From contig QKAI01000265.1 of NCBI GenBank assembly GCA_003246505.1, forward strand, positions 1 through 10,748: a stretch of 10,748 nucleotides of DNA. The letters are read 5' to 3'. The notes under the pieces were generated by a model. That model saw only the letters and a list, made by a program, of their open reading frames with translations, was not told the origin of the DNA and ran no database searches. Every line of letters starts with the position of its first letter. The stretch's first letter is position 1. The position numbers were made by a program, and so were the translations under genes. The DNA is from Spirochaetaceae bacterium (lineage in GTDB: Bacteria; Spirochaetota; Spirochaetia; DSM-2461). Below are positions 1 to 7,101 of this stretch, in pieces.

Positions 1-804
1 ATAAAATGGGGCCTCTCCCTCTGCCGGGAGGCGGAGAACGGGAAGGGTCTGTTCGCCCTCCATGTCCAGATGGCCTATTTCCAGCTCATGAACAGCAATT
101 ACATACTGGGAAAGACCTACCTGGAAAAGGCTTCCCAGATGGATTATTCCTCCCTCATCAATACCCGGGAACATATGTACTTCTACCATGCGAACGGGCT
201 CTACTACCATTTCACAGGTGACAACGACAAGGCCCTGGAGTATTTCGAGAAATCCCTGGAGCTGGCCCGGGAGCTGGGGGACCGGGACTTTACCTGCCAG
301 ATGATGAACAACACGTCCCATCATTACGCGCTCAGGGGGGAATACCGGAAGGCCGAATCCATCCTCCTTGAAGCCTTCGCCCTCATCGACCCGGTGAGGA
401 ATCCCTTTACGGTTCTCAAGATAATGGATAATCTGGGCCACATCTACATCTGCCAGGGGGAGTACGACCGGGCCGTGGACTATCTCGATTCGGCCATGGC
501 CTATGCCCGGGAGAGGAATATCGCCTATATGCTCCCCCATCTCAATTACAATTATGCCCGGGTCTATGAGAAGAGGGGGGACGTAAAGCGGGCGGAGGAG
601 TACTATCACCGGGCCTACAGCGACAACGGGGATACCTTTTTCGACGAGGAGATCCCCCTGGGATATACCCGTTTTCTCTTCAGCCAGGGACGGCGGGAGG
701 AGGGGGAAAGGGTGACCGCAGAGGTTCTGGACCTGTTTCGCCGCAAGGGTCTGGCCAGTTCCCTGGATAAGGTCTACCATCTCATGGACGAGTATGATAT
801 ATAA
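1..804 (+). CDS. TPR-repeat protein, 5' end outside the window
   Basis: The reading frame is open from base 1 (beginning I-K-W-G-L-S-L-C) to a TAA at 802-804, so the gene starts upstream of the window; the first internal ATG at 70 is probably not the start. About 267 residues are visible. They form at least five tetratricopeptide-like helical hairpins with the usual pattern of small residues and a closing A-x2-Y/L, for example G-D-N-D-K-A-L-E-Y-F, G-E-Y-R-K-A-E, G-E-Y-D-R-A-V-D-Y-L and G-D-V-K-R-A-E-E-Y-Y. TPR arrays are protein-interaction scaffolds. No enzymatic, DNA-binding or membrane segment is visible in this part; the missing N-terminus could carry one (a kinase, cyclase or HTH domain would be typical). 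Only 5 nt separate its stop from mazG, so the two are probably co-transcribed. The fold is well supported; the function is unknown. Confidence 0.85.
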   Translation: MKWGLSLCREAENGKGLFALHVQMAYFQLMNSNYILGKTYLEKASQMDYSSLINTREHMYFYHANGLYYHFTGDNDKALEYFEKSLELARELGDRDFTCQMMNNTSHHYALRGEYRKAESILLEAFALIDPVRNPFTVLKIMDNLGHIYICQGEYDRAVDYLDSAMAYARERNIAYMLPHLNYNYARVYEKRGDVKRAEEYYHRAYSDNGDTFFDEEIPLGYTRFLFSQGRREEGERVTAEVLDLFRRKGLASSLDKVYHLMDEYDI

Positions 805-809
805 TAATC

Positions 810-1592
810 ATGGATAAATTCGATTCCCTGTTAACAATCATAGAAAAGCTCCGTTCCCCCGAGGGATGTCCCTGGGACCGGGAACAGACCCATCAATCCC
901 TTAAGCCCTACGCCATAGAGGAGGCCCATGAGGTGGCCGAAGCGGTGGACACGGGAAATCCGGAACTGCTCCTGGATGAACTGGGGGATTTGCTTCTCCA
1001 GGTGGTCCTGCACAGCCAGATCGGCCGAGAGGAGGGCACCTTCACCATTGAGGATGTGCTGGACAATCTTTCCGCCAAGATGATACGCCGCCATCCCCAC
1101 GTATTCTCCGACGCTTCGGTGAGCGGGACCGGGGAGGTCCTCAAAAATTGGGAGGCCATCAAAAAGGGGGAGAAGGCCAAGAAGGACCATAAGTCGGTTC
1201 TGGACGGCATCCCCCTGAGTCTGCCCGGGCTCTACCGGGCCGGCAAGATACAGAAAAAGGCCGCCCGGGCCGGATTCGACTGGCCCGATACGGCCGGTCC
1301 CCTGGAGAAAATACGGGAGGAGATCGACGAGTTCTCCCGGGAAATAGAGTCGGGGGACCGGGAGTTGATGATCGGGGAGTTCGGGGATATCCTCTTCTCC
1401 CTGGTGAATCTCTCCCGGAAAATGGATTTCGATGCGGAGGACTCACTGCGCATGTCCACGTCCAAATTCGAACGGCGGTTCCGGGAGGTGGAAGCGGCGG
1501 TTCTGGCTGAGAAGCGGGATCTCCACGACTGCACCCTGGAAGAGCTGGACCGGTACTGGGACGAGGCTAAGGCCCGGGAGAGGGGGCAATGA
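810..1592 (+). CDS. mazG: MazG nucleoside triphosphate pyrophosphohydrolase
   Basis: A 260-residue protein, close to the usual length of full, two-domain MazG (about 263 in E. coli). MazG hydrolyses NTPs and dNTPs to the monophosphate and pyrophosphate; in E. coli it also affects ppGpp levels and stress survival. Both all-alpha domains keep the acidic Mg-binding pattern: EEAHE at 37-41 with E57-x2-D60 (DELGD) in the first, and EEIDE at 170-174 with E190-x2-D193 (EFGD) in the second. The conserved N-terminal region S-P-E-G-C-P-W-D (16-23), HPHVF (95-99) and the N-W-E-x2-K segment (113-118) are also present. No clear Shine-Dalgarno sequence precedes the ATG, so translation may be coupled to the TPR gene ending 5 nt upstream. 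Its TGA overlaps the ATG of the DHH gene by 4 nt (ATGA). Assignment is firm; which substrate matters in this cell is unknown. Confidence 0.96.
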   Translation: MDKFDSLLTIIEKLRSPEGCPWDREQTHQSLKPYAIEEAHEVAEAVDTGNPELLLDELGDLLLQVVLHSQIGREEGTFTIEDVLDNLSAKMIRRHPHVFSDASVSGTGEVLKNWEAIKKGEKAKKDHKSVLDGIPLSLPGLYRAGKIQKKAARAGFDWPDTAGPLEKIREEIDEFSREIESGDRELMIGEFGDILFSLVNLSRKMDFDAEDSLRMSTSKFERRFREVEAAVLAEKRDLHDCTLEELDRYWDEAKARERGQ

Positions 1593-2875
1593 AAATTCTG
1601 GTGGGCCACTCCAATATGGACCTGGACTGCTTCGGGTCCCTGGCCCTGGCCCGCTACCTCTATCCCCGCTACATTCCGGTGAAGAGCCGTCTCATCCATC
1701 CCATGGCCAAGGGGCTCTACTCCCTTTACCACGACCATCTGGGATTCATGCCCTCCCGGGAGCTGAAGGATGAGACGGTGGAGAAGATGGTGGTCTTCGA
1801 TACGAGGAACGCCTCGAAGATCCGGGAGTACATGGACTATATCAAACCCTTTACGGCGGATGTGGAAGTTTATGACCACCATGTCCACAATGCCTGCGAT
1901 ATTCCCGGGGCCCTTCTCCATGAGGCGTCCTACGGTTCCAATACGACCCTTGTGGCGGAGGAGCTCATGTCCCGGAACATCACCATCACCCCCGACGCCG
2001 CCACAATCGCCCTGACGGGGATTTTCTCCGATACGGGCAGCTTTACCCATGAGAACGTGAATTCCCGGGATTTCGAAGCCGCCCGGTGGCTCATGAACCA
2101 GGGGGCCAGCATCAAGCGGGTCAAGCAGTTCCTCAAAGTATGGCATCAGGATATACAGATAGACATTTTCCACAAGGTCCTGAACGCGGTCTCCTTCCGG
2201 AATCTGAACGGCTACTCCCTGCTCTTCTGCCACATCTACCTGGACGATCAGGTGGGGGGGCTTTCCGAGGTGGTGCAGAAGGTGTTCGAAGTGGAGAACG
2301 GGGACGCTATTTTCGCGGTCTTCTCCTTTGAAAAGCGGAACCGGACCCTGCTGATCGGCCGGAGCCAGAACGATGCCATCGACTTGACGAAAATCATGGC
2401 CGACTGGGGCGGGGGGGGGCATCCCCGGGCCGCTTCGGCCACGATCAAGGAGCTGGTGAGCCGGGAATTCGTGAACACCCTGCGCCATTACCTGAAGGAC
2501 ATTCTGGTGCCTGCCTGCAACGCCGGGGACATCATGACCCGGGAGGTGGACGTGGTGCCCGACTCCTATACGGTGATGGAGAGCTCCCTCTTCATGGAGA
2601 CCACGGACCATACGGGGGTCCCCGTGGTGGACGGTGAGGCCAATCTGGTGGGCTTCATCTCCCTCAGGGATATCAGCAAAGCCCGGGTCGCCGGGGAGAT
2701 GCAGGCTTCGGTCCGGGGGTACATGACCCACAAGCTTTATACCGCACCCCCCGATGCGACCCTCCGGGACCTGGAACGTCTCTTCCTGGATTACAACATA
2801 GGCCATGTGCCCATCGTGAAAGAGGGGAAGGTGGTGGGGATCGTCACCCGGTCGGACTATCTGCGGCAAATATGA
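1589..2875 (+). CDS. DHH/DHHA1 phosphoesterase with a C-terminal CBS pair
   Basis: A 428-residue cytoplasmic protein. The DHH phosphoesterase domain has motif I H7-x3-D11-x-D13 followed by C-F-G-S, motif II D71-T-R-N, motif III D96-H97-H98 and motif IV D148 (G-I-F-S-D-T-G): a complete two-metal site. The DHHA1 substrate domain carries G274-G-G-G-H278-P-R-A-A. Two CBS motifs follow (about 314-365 and 378-427), ending two residues before the C-terminus. DHH/DHHA1 relatives (NrnA/pAp phosphatase) cleave short oligonucleotides, pAp or linear dinucleotides from cyclic-di-AMP; CBS pairs usually bind AMP, ATP or other adenosyl ligands. The same DHH-DHHA1-CBS-CBS block forms the N-terminal half of some long bacterial tRNA nucleotidyltransferases, but no nucleotidyltransferase domain follows here. 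The ATG lies inside the end of mazG (ATGA overlap), with a purine-rich site (AGAGGGGG) just before it. The domains are certain; the substrate is inferred. Confidence 0.93.
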   Translation: MKILVGHSNMDLDCFGSLALARYLYPRYIPVKSRLIHPMAKGLYSLYHDHLGFMPSRELKDETVEKMVVFDTRNASKIREYMDYIKPFTADVEVYDHHVHNACDIPGALLHEASYGSNTTLVAEELMSRNITITPDAATIALTGIFSDTGSFTHENVNSRDFEAARWLMNQGASIKRVKQFLKVWHQDIQIDIFHKVLNAVSFRNLNGYSLLFCHIYLDDQVGGLSEVVQKVFEVENGDAIFAVFSFEKRNRTLLIGRSQNDAIDLTKIMADWGGGGHPRAASATIKELVSREFVNTLRHYLKDILVPACNAGDIMTREVDVVPDSYTVMESSLFMETTDHTGVPVVDGEANLVGFISLRDISKARVAGEMQASVRGYMTHKLYTAPPDATLRDLERLFLDYNIGHVPIVKEGKVVGIVTRSDYLRQI

Positions 2876-2919
2876 AATTCGGGGTTGCCCTTTTTCCCCC
2901 GGAGCAGTAAATTCAATTT

Positions 2920-3447
2920 ATGAAAAGTCGATATTTTCCCATTGCCATTTTGTTTGCCAGTTCCCTCCTGACCCTCGCCGCCCAGAGCCCCGCCCTCCTG
3001 GAGGGGGAGGACCTGAAAAACCGTGAAGTGGAGACCATTAATCTGAACGAAGCGGGCAAGGATAAGCTGAAACTCGGCATCTCCCTGGGATACCCCATGA
3101 CCGGCATCACCGCGGGCTGGCAGGCGGGCAGAAGCCTGGAACTGGATGCGCTGGTGGGTTCCTGGAACTACGACTCCTTTTGCCTGGGGGGGGCGGCTCT
3201 CTTTACCATCGTGGATCTTCAGATCGGAACGGAAATCTTTCCCCTCTCCGGTGGGCCCTTCGTCTTCACGGGAATCGGCAACGACTACATGGTCTTGAGC
3301 CTGGGAGGATTGATCCGGATGGAGTACAGCTTTGATTTCCCCCTGAATGTCTACCTGGAATCGGGCCTGGCCCTGAATATATCCAATGACAGGGGCCAGA
3401 GCCCCTGGGGCATTCCGGTCAGTGTGGGATTCCGGTATATATTCTGA
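2920..3447 (+). CDS. Small exported beta-barrel-like outer-membrane protein, function unknown
   Basis: A 175-residue protein. Residues 1-21 look like a signal peptide: K-S-R, then a hydrophobic stretch, with likely cleavage after L-T-L-A-A. There is no lipobox cysteine. After a short polar linker (about 22-48) come alternating, glycine- and aromatic-rich strands, such as L-K-L-G-I-S-L-G-Y, L-G-G-L-I-R-M-E-Y-S and N-V-Y-L-E-S-G-L-A-L-N. The protein ends in V-G-F-R-Y-I-F, with the terminal aromatic typical of outer-membrane barrels. The length would suit a barrel of about eight strands. The 44-nt gap after the DHH gene has a GGAG at 2901-2904, which is rather far (15 nt) from the ATG, so expression may be weak or start differently. 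A run of eight G lies in codons 89-92. I do not recognise a family; no partner gene hints at a role. Confidence 0.72.
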   Translation: MKSRYFPIAILFASSLLTLAAQSPALLEGEDLKNREVETINLNEAGKDKLKLGISLGYPMTGITAGWQAGRSLELDALVGSWNYDSFCLGGAALFTIVDLQIGTEIFPLSGGPFVFTGIGNDYMVLSLGGLIRMEYSFDFPLNVYLESGLALNISNDRGQSPWGIPVSVGFRYIF

Positions 3448-3470
3448 CCCTCCCCCGCCTAGGAGGGGAG
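3448..3470. terminator. Possible weak convergent terminator hairpin
   Basis: Between the converging stops at 3447 and 3459, CTCCCC (3450-3455) can pair with GGGGAG (3465-3470), or CCCTCC (3448-3453) with GGAGGG (3462-3467), around a loop holding the minus-strand stop codon. There is no T-run on either strand, so a factor-independent terminator is doubtful. It is the only hairpin in this junction. Confidence 0.25.
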
Positions 3471-5729
3471 CACCCGCTTGATGTACTCCTTGACCTCCTC
3501 CACCGATGTGAGAGTGAGGATCTTGGCGCTGTCCTTCTCCGCCTTTTTGATATCTACCCGGGAAATGAAACGCTGCAGCTGGGGCAGCTGGTGGGGCTCT
3601 ATGCTGAAGGAGCGGATGCCCACGCCCAGGAAGAAGTAGATCAGGCCCAGGTCATTGGTAAGATTGCCGCATACGGAGAAGGCGCAGTTGTTCTTCCGTG
3701 CCCCCTCCACAACGGTTTTCACCGCCCGGAGAACGGCGGGATGCTCCCCCTGATAGAAGGAGGCCACGCTTGAGTTGGTCCGGTCCACGCCCAGCAGGTA
3801 CTGGACCAGATCGTTGGTCCCGATGGAGAGGAAGTCCGCCTCCGCCGTCAGCTGGTCAATGAGCATGACCGCCGAAGGGAGTTCCACCATGATGCCCAGC
3901 TTGGGATTCCGGTTGTAGGACATGCCGTCCCGGTCCAGGAATTCCATGCTCTTCCTTACCATTCTCTTGGCCGCCCGGTAATCGTCCAGGGAAGAGATGA
4001 GGGGGAACATGATGCGCAGATCCTGTCCCTCCCCGGCCCGGAGCATGGCCTTGAGCTGTCCCACGAAGACCTTCTTGTTCTGCAGGAGAAAACGGATGGC
4101 CCTCAGGCCCAGAAAGGGGTTGTCCCCCTGGTTCTCCGGCATGTAGGAGAGAATCTTGTCCCCCCCCACGTCCAGGGTCCTCAGGGTCACCGGATGATTC
4201 TCCATACCCTCGAACACCTTGCTGTAAACCCGGTACTGCTCCTCCTCGGAGGGAAAGTCGCTGCGTATGAGGAAGGGGAACTCGCTCCGGTAGAGGCCTA
4301 CCCCCTCCGCCTTGAGCTCCCGGGCCGTCTTCACGTCGTTCAGGAGGTTGACCGCCGCCCGGAGGTAGACCCTCTCCCCGTCGGCGGTATAGGTCTGATC
4401 CAGCACGGACTGGCTGAGCTGCTTGATCTCCCTGGCCGTCTGGGATAGCTTCTCGTACCTCTCCCTGGTCTCCCTGTCGGGCAGGACGATCAGGTTGCCC
4501 TGGTTCGCGTCCAGAATGATATCGGTATACTCGGGGAGGCGCAGGACCGATTCGTCCTCCACGTAAATGAGGGGCACCCCCAGGGATTTGGCCAGGATGG
4601 ATATATGGGCGGAGGCGCCGCCGCCCATGAGGACGATGCCCTCCGCCTTCTGGGCGGTCAGTTTGAGCAGTTCCGAGGGAAGCAGATCCCCGGCTATGAT
4701 GATCTGGTTCCGGTAGTTCCCCTGGGGCTGCTCCTTGATGGAGAGGTTCCGGAGGAGCCGGTGGCCCAGGTCGCGCACGTCCTGCACCTTCTCCTGAAGG
4801 CGGCTGTTCTCGCTGCCGGCGAAGATCTCCACAAAGCTGTTCACCACCCTCTCCACGGCCATGCAGGCGGGCATCCCCTCTTCTATCAGCCGGATCATCT
4901 GGCCGGAGAAGGACTCGTCCTGGAGCATGAGGAGGTGGGCGGAGAAGATCATGGAGGCGATGTCGGAGAGCTCCTCGTCCATGCGCTCCTGCAGTTCCAG
5001 GAGCTGTCCCTCCGCCGTTTTGAGGGATTCCCGGAAGGCATCCACCCCGTCCTTGTAGGACTTGAGATCCTCGTCGGAAAGATTCCCCGCCTTGTGGCTG
5101 TCGTCCATGAAGCAGATCAGCCCCTGGGCGACCCCTTCCACCACCTTCTTCCCCTTGATCAGGCGGCTCTCGGTCTGGCCCGGGGTGATCTCCTCCTGCT
5201 CCTTCCGGGAGATATCCATGAGAAGGCGGGCGTTCTCCAGGGTGGCCGCCAGCTGCCCCGCTATCGCTTCCAGGGCCCGGGCTTCCATATGATCGAAATA
5301 CCCCTTCTGGCTGTGCTGGAGAACCAGAACCCCTATGCGGTTCAGCCCCCGGGTGATGGGTACGGCCAGAAAGGCTTTGAAATTCTCTTCGAAGCTGTTG
5401 TCAATTCTTTTGAAGCGGGGATGGAGGGTGCCGTCCGCCTCCAGGATGGTGCGCATCTCCTTGATCGCCGTGCCCACCAGGCCCTCCCCGTATTCCAGGC
5501 TCAGGTTGCCCGTCAGCTCCCGGTTGAGCCCCTCCGTGGCCACGAGGTTCAGTCTCTTGAGTTTTTCGTCGTAGAGATAGATGGAGCACACATCGGACTT
5601 CATATGCCGGGAGACGGTTTTCACCACCTTCTGGAGAAAGCGCTGGGTACCCTTCTCCCCGTGGAAGAGGCTGGATAACTCGGCGATGCTGCAGATCAGT
5701 TCGATGCGCTTGCTGTCCCTGCTTTTCAT
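3459..5729 (-). CDS. ptsP: GAF-domain phosphoenolpyruvate-protein phosphotransferase (PtsP-type enzyme I)
   Basis: A 756-residue cytoplasmic protein, close to the length of E. coli PtsP (748). Residues about 8-168 form a GAF sensor domain (D-V-C-S-I-Y-L-Y-D; G-E-G-L-V-G-T-A). An enzyme I module follows: the phospho-histidine domain with GGGASAH375-I-S-I-L-A-K-S-L, and the PEP-binding barrel with G-L-Y-R-S-E-F, T-L-R-T-L-D-V-G-G-D-K, N-P-F-L-G-L-R-A-I-R, G-I-M-V-E-L-P-S-A and S-I-G-T-N-D-L. The C-terminal acid/base cysteine is C687. Such proteins take phosphate from PEP to His and pass it to an HPr/NPr carrier, mainly for regulation. The usual C-G-E around the cysteine is C-G-N here, and the segment before the HPr-binding helices (about 191-208) diverges from standard enzyme I. 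Its ATG lies one base after the proC stop, and a GGGGGA Shine-Dalgarno sequence sits at the end of proC: translational coupling. No HPr or EIIA gene is in the window. Confidence 0.92.
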   Translation of the reverse strand: MKSRDSKRIELICSIAELSSLFHGEKGTQRFLQKVVKTVSRHMKSDVCSIYLYDEKLKRLNLVATEGLNRELTGNLSLEYGEGLVGTAIKEMRTILEADGTLHPRFKRIDNSFEENFKAFLAVPITRGLNRIGVLVLQHSQKGYFDHMEARALEAIAGQLAATLENARLLMDISRKEQEEITPGQTESRLIKGKKVVEGVAQGLICFMDDSHKAGNLSDEDLKSYKDGVDAFRESLKTAEGQLLELQERMDEELSDIASMIFSAHLLMLQDESFSGQMIRLIEEGMPACMAVERVVNSFVEIFAGSENSRLQEKVQDVRDLGHRLLRNLSIKEQPQGNYRNQIIIAGDLLPSELLKLTAQKAEGIVLMGGGASAHISILAKSLGVPLIYVEDESVLRLPEYTDIILDANQGNLIVLPDRETRERYEKLSQTAREIKQLSQSVLDQTYTADGERVYLRAAVNLLNDVKTARELKAEGVGLYRSEFPFLIRSDFPSEEEQYRVYSKVFEGMENHPVTLRTLDVGGDKILSYMPENQGDNPFLGLRAIRFLLQNKKVFVGQLKAMLRAGEGQDLRIMFPLISSLDDYRAAKRMVRKSMEFLDRDGMSYNRNPKLGIMVELPSAVMLIDQLTAEADFLSIGTNDLVQYLLGVDRTNSSVASFYQGEHPAVLRAVKTVVEGARKNNCAFSVCGNLTNDLGLIYFFLGVGIRSFSIEPHQLPQLQRFISRVDIKKAEKDSAKILTLTSVEEVKEYIKRVLPS

Positions 5730-5730
5730 A

Positions 5731-6534
5731 TCAATCCCCCGAAAGGAAGTCGGCCTTATTAGTGCAGACCCTCACCGCCTCTATGAGGGCGGAGCGGAAA
5801 CCGTGGCTTTCCAGCTCGGAGACCGCCTCAATGGTGGTGCCCCCGGGGGAGCAGACCATATCCTTGAGTTCCGCCGGGTGCTTCCCCGTCTCCAGTACCA
5901 TCTTGGCCGATCCCAGAAGGGCCTGGGCCGCCATGGGGTAGGCTTTGGCACGGGGAATCCCCTCCAGGACGGCCCCGTCGGCCAGGGCTTCGATCATCAT
6001 GAACACCCAGGCGGGGCTGGAGCCGCACAGGGAGGTGAAGCCGTTGATCTGGCTTTCGGGGAGGACTTCGCATTTCCCGAAGGAGGAGAATATGGCCCTG
6101 ATCCGGTCCAGGTCGGCGGCGGCGACATTCCCGTTGGGGCAGAGGGCGGTCATCCCCTCTCCCACCAGGGCGGGGGTATTGGGCATGGTCCGGACGATCC
6201 TGTGCTTGTCCGACAGCCAGGCGGTCATCTTTTCCAGGGTCACCCCGGCGGCGATGGTGACGGTGATGGTCGTCGGGGGTATGAGGGAGCCTATCTCCGT
6301 AAGGACCGGTCCATAGATATGGGGTTTGACCGCCAGGACGAGGATTTCCGCCTTCCGGGCTATCTCTTTGTTATCGGAGGATGTGGCGATACCGGGGAAA
6401 TCCCCCTTCATCCTCTCCAGAGCCTCCGGAGAGGCGTCGCTTACGATGATATCCGAGGGAGAATAAATGCCGCCTTTGAGAATGCCGCCTATCATGGCGG
6501 ACCCCATGTTTCCCGTTCCTATAAATCCGATCAT
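5731..6534 (-). CDS. proC: Pyrroline-5-carboxylate reductase
   Basis: A 267-residue enzyme of normal family length. It reduces pyrroline-5-carboxylate to proline with NAD(P)H, the last step of proline synthesis. The N-terminal Rossmann domain starts at once with I-G-F-I-G-T-G-N-M-G (2-11). A-V-K-P (68-71) and R-T-M-P-N-T-P-A (115-122) mark the cofactor and substrate sites. The C-terminal dimer domain has G-S-S-P-A-W (171-176) and the P5CR signature S-P-G-G-T-T-I-E-A-V (229-238). The start is well placed, because a strong purine-rich site (GGGGGAGAGGG) lies directly upstream. A possible promoter lies in the 81-nt gap after the HD gene. ptsP follows after one base, so proline synthesis and PTS signalling share a transcript. 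Confidence 0.97.
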   Translation of the reverse strand: MIGFIGTGNMGSAMIGGILKGGIYSPSDIIVSDASPEALERMKGDFPGIATSSDNKEIARKAEILVLAVKPHIYGPVLTEIGSLIPPTTITVTIAAGVTLEKMTAWLSDKHRIVRTMPNTPALVGEGMTALCPNGNVAAADLDRIRAIFSSFGKCEVLPESQINGFTSLCGSSPAWVFMMIEALADGAVLEGIPRAKAYPMAAQALLGSAKMVLETGKHPAELKDMVCSPGGTTIEAVSELESHGFRSALIEAVRVCTNKADFLSGD

Positions 6535-6570
6535 CCCTCTCCCCCTGTCTGCGTTGAATAAAACTGCCCT

Positions 6571-6579
6571 ATTTTATCA
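6571..6579 (-). promoter_or_regulatory. Possible extended -10 promoter for proC-ptsP
   Basis: On the minus strand, TG-A-TAAAAT gives an extended -10 (TGn) with five of six bases matching TATAAT. The best -35 at 17-nt spacing is poor (TGGCGA). The start site would lie roughly 30 nt before the proC ATG, ahead of the strong ribosome site. It is the only promoter-like motif in the gap between the HD gene and proC. The two genes could equally be one transcript from the dioxygenase promoter. Confidence 0.4.
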
Positions 6580-6615
6580 TGAATGCCCCCCTTTCGCCAT
6601 CCCGTAGAAATGGGC

Positions 6616-7101
6616 TTAATCAGCAAAAGGGGGGTATTTTTCCGTAAAATTTTTCAGAACAGAGAGGTGATGGCCCATCCCGGGATATCTCTCCTCCAGC
6701 ACGGTCCAGTCCCGGGCGGCCCGGCAGGCTTCCAGAACCGAAGCACCCGCCGTCCTCTCCACGATCTCATGCATATCCGCATAGATCAGCGCCTCTCCCA
6801 GCAGGGTCTCCGGCTTAAGACCGGTGCGGTAGTCATGGGTCATCACCGCCCTGATGCCGACGGGGGGCAGGAGCCCCTCCAGCTTTTTTTCGGCCAGGAG
6901 CCCATGCACTTCCAGACGTTCCAGGGTTTCGGGGAGATCTATATCGTGGAGAAGGCCGGTCAGATACCAGAGTTCCCCCTCCTCTCCGGCCAGGGCGGCC
7001 ATCCTCTCCATATGGGCGGCCACCCTGCGGGAGTGGGCGTACTTGCCCTCATCCGCCAGAGTCCGGCCTATCAGCCGGTCCGCCTCCTCCCTTCCTATCA
7101 T
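6616..7101 (-). CDS. HD-domain metal-dependent phosphohydrolase
   Basis: A 161-residue, single-domain protein. The HD signature is complete: H23 (Y-A-H-S-R-R-V-A), H52-D53 in L-L-H-D-I-D, H89 in M-T-H-D and D109 in I-Y-A-D-M. These ligands bind one or two divalent metals in HD hydrolases acting on nucleotides or other phosphate esters. The protein resembles small stand-alone HD proteins of unknown substrate rather than RelA/SpoT, GdpP or HD-GYP proteins, whose accessory domains it lacks. Its ATG overlaps the stop of the upstream dioxygenase gene (ATGA) and there is no separate Shine-Dalgarno sequence, so translation is probably coupled. The fold and metal site are certain; the substrate is unknown. 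Confidence 0.88.
   Translation of the reverse strand: MIGREEADRLIGRTLADEGKYAHSRRVAAHMERMAALAGEEGELWYLTGLLHDIDLPETLERLEVHGLLAEKKLEGLLPPVGIRAVMTHDYRTGLKPETLLGEALIYADMHEIVERTAGASVLEACRAARDWTVLEERYPGMGHHLSVLKNFTEKYPPFAD

Noticed and set aside
2411..2419. A G9 tract in the DHH-CBS gene as a phase-variation switch
   Set aside because: It encodes the invariant glycines of the DHHA1 motif. G8 runs also occur in ptsP (4160-4167 as C) and the Opp gene, so long G runs mostly reflect GGG codon preference.
1232..2869. A 545-codon open frame on the minus strand opposite the mazG end and the DHH-CBS gene
   Set aside because: It mirrors strong G/C third-position bias of the plus-strand genes, has a composition full of H, G, P and V without domain logic, and crosses two well-identified genes.
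2885..2913. TTGCCC and TAAATT at 17-nt spacing as a promoter for the barrel gene
   Set aside because: Only four of six matches each, and transcription would begin at or inside the start codon.
4605..5678. A 357-codon plus-strand frame opposite ptsP
   Set aside because: Antisense shadow of a clear PtsP gene; no recognisable motif and no ribosome site.
5581..6561. A 326-codon plus-strand frame opposite the ptsP start and proC
   Set aside because: Antisense shadow; runs of G, D and H without any family features.
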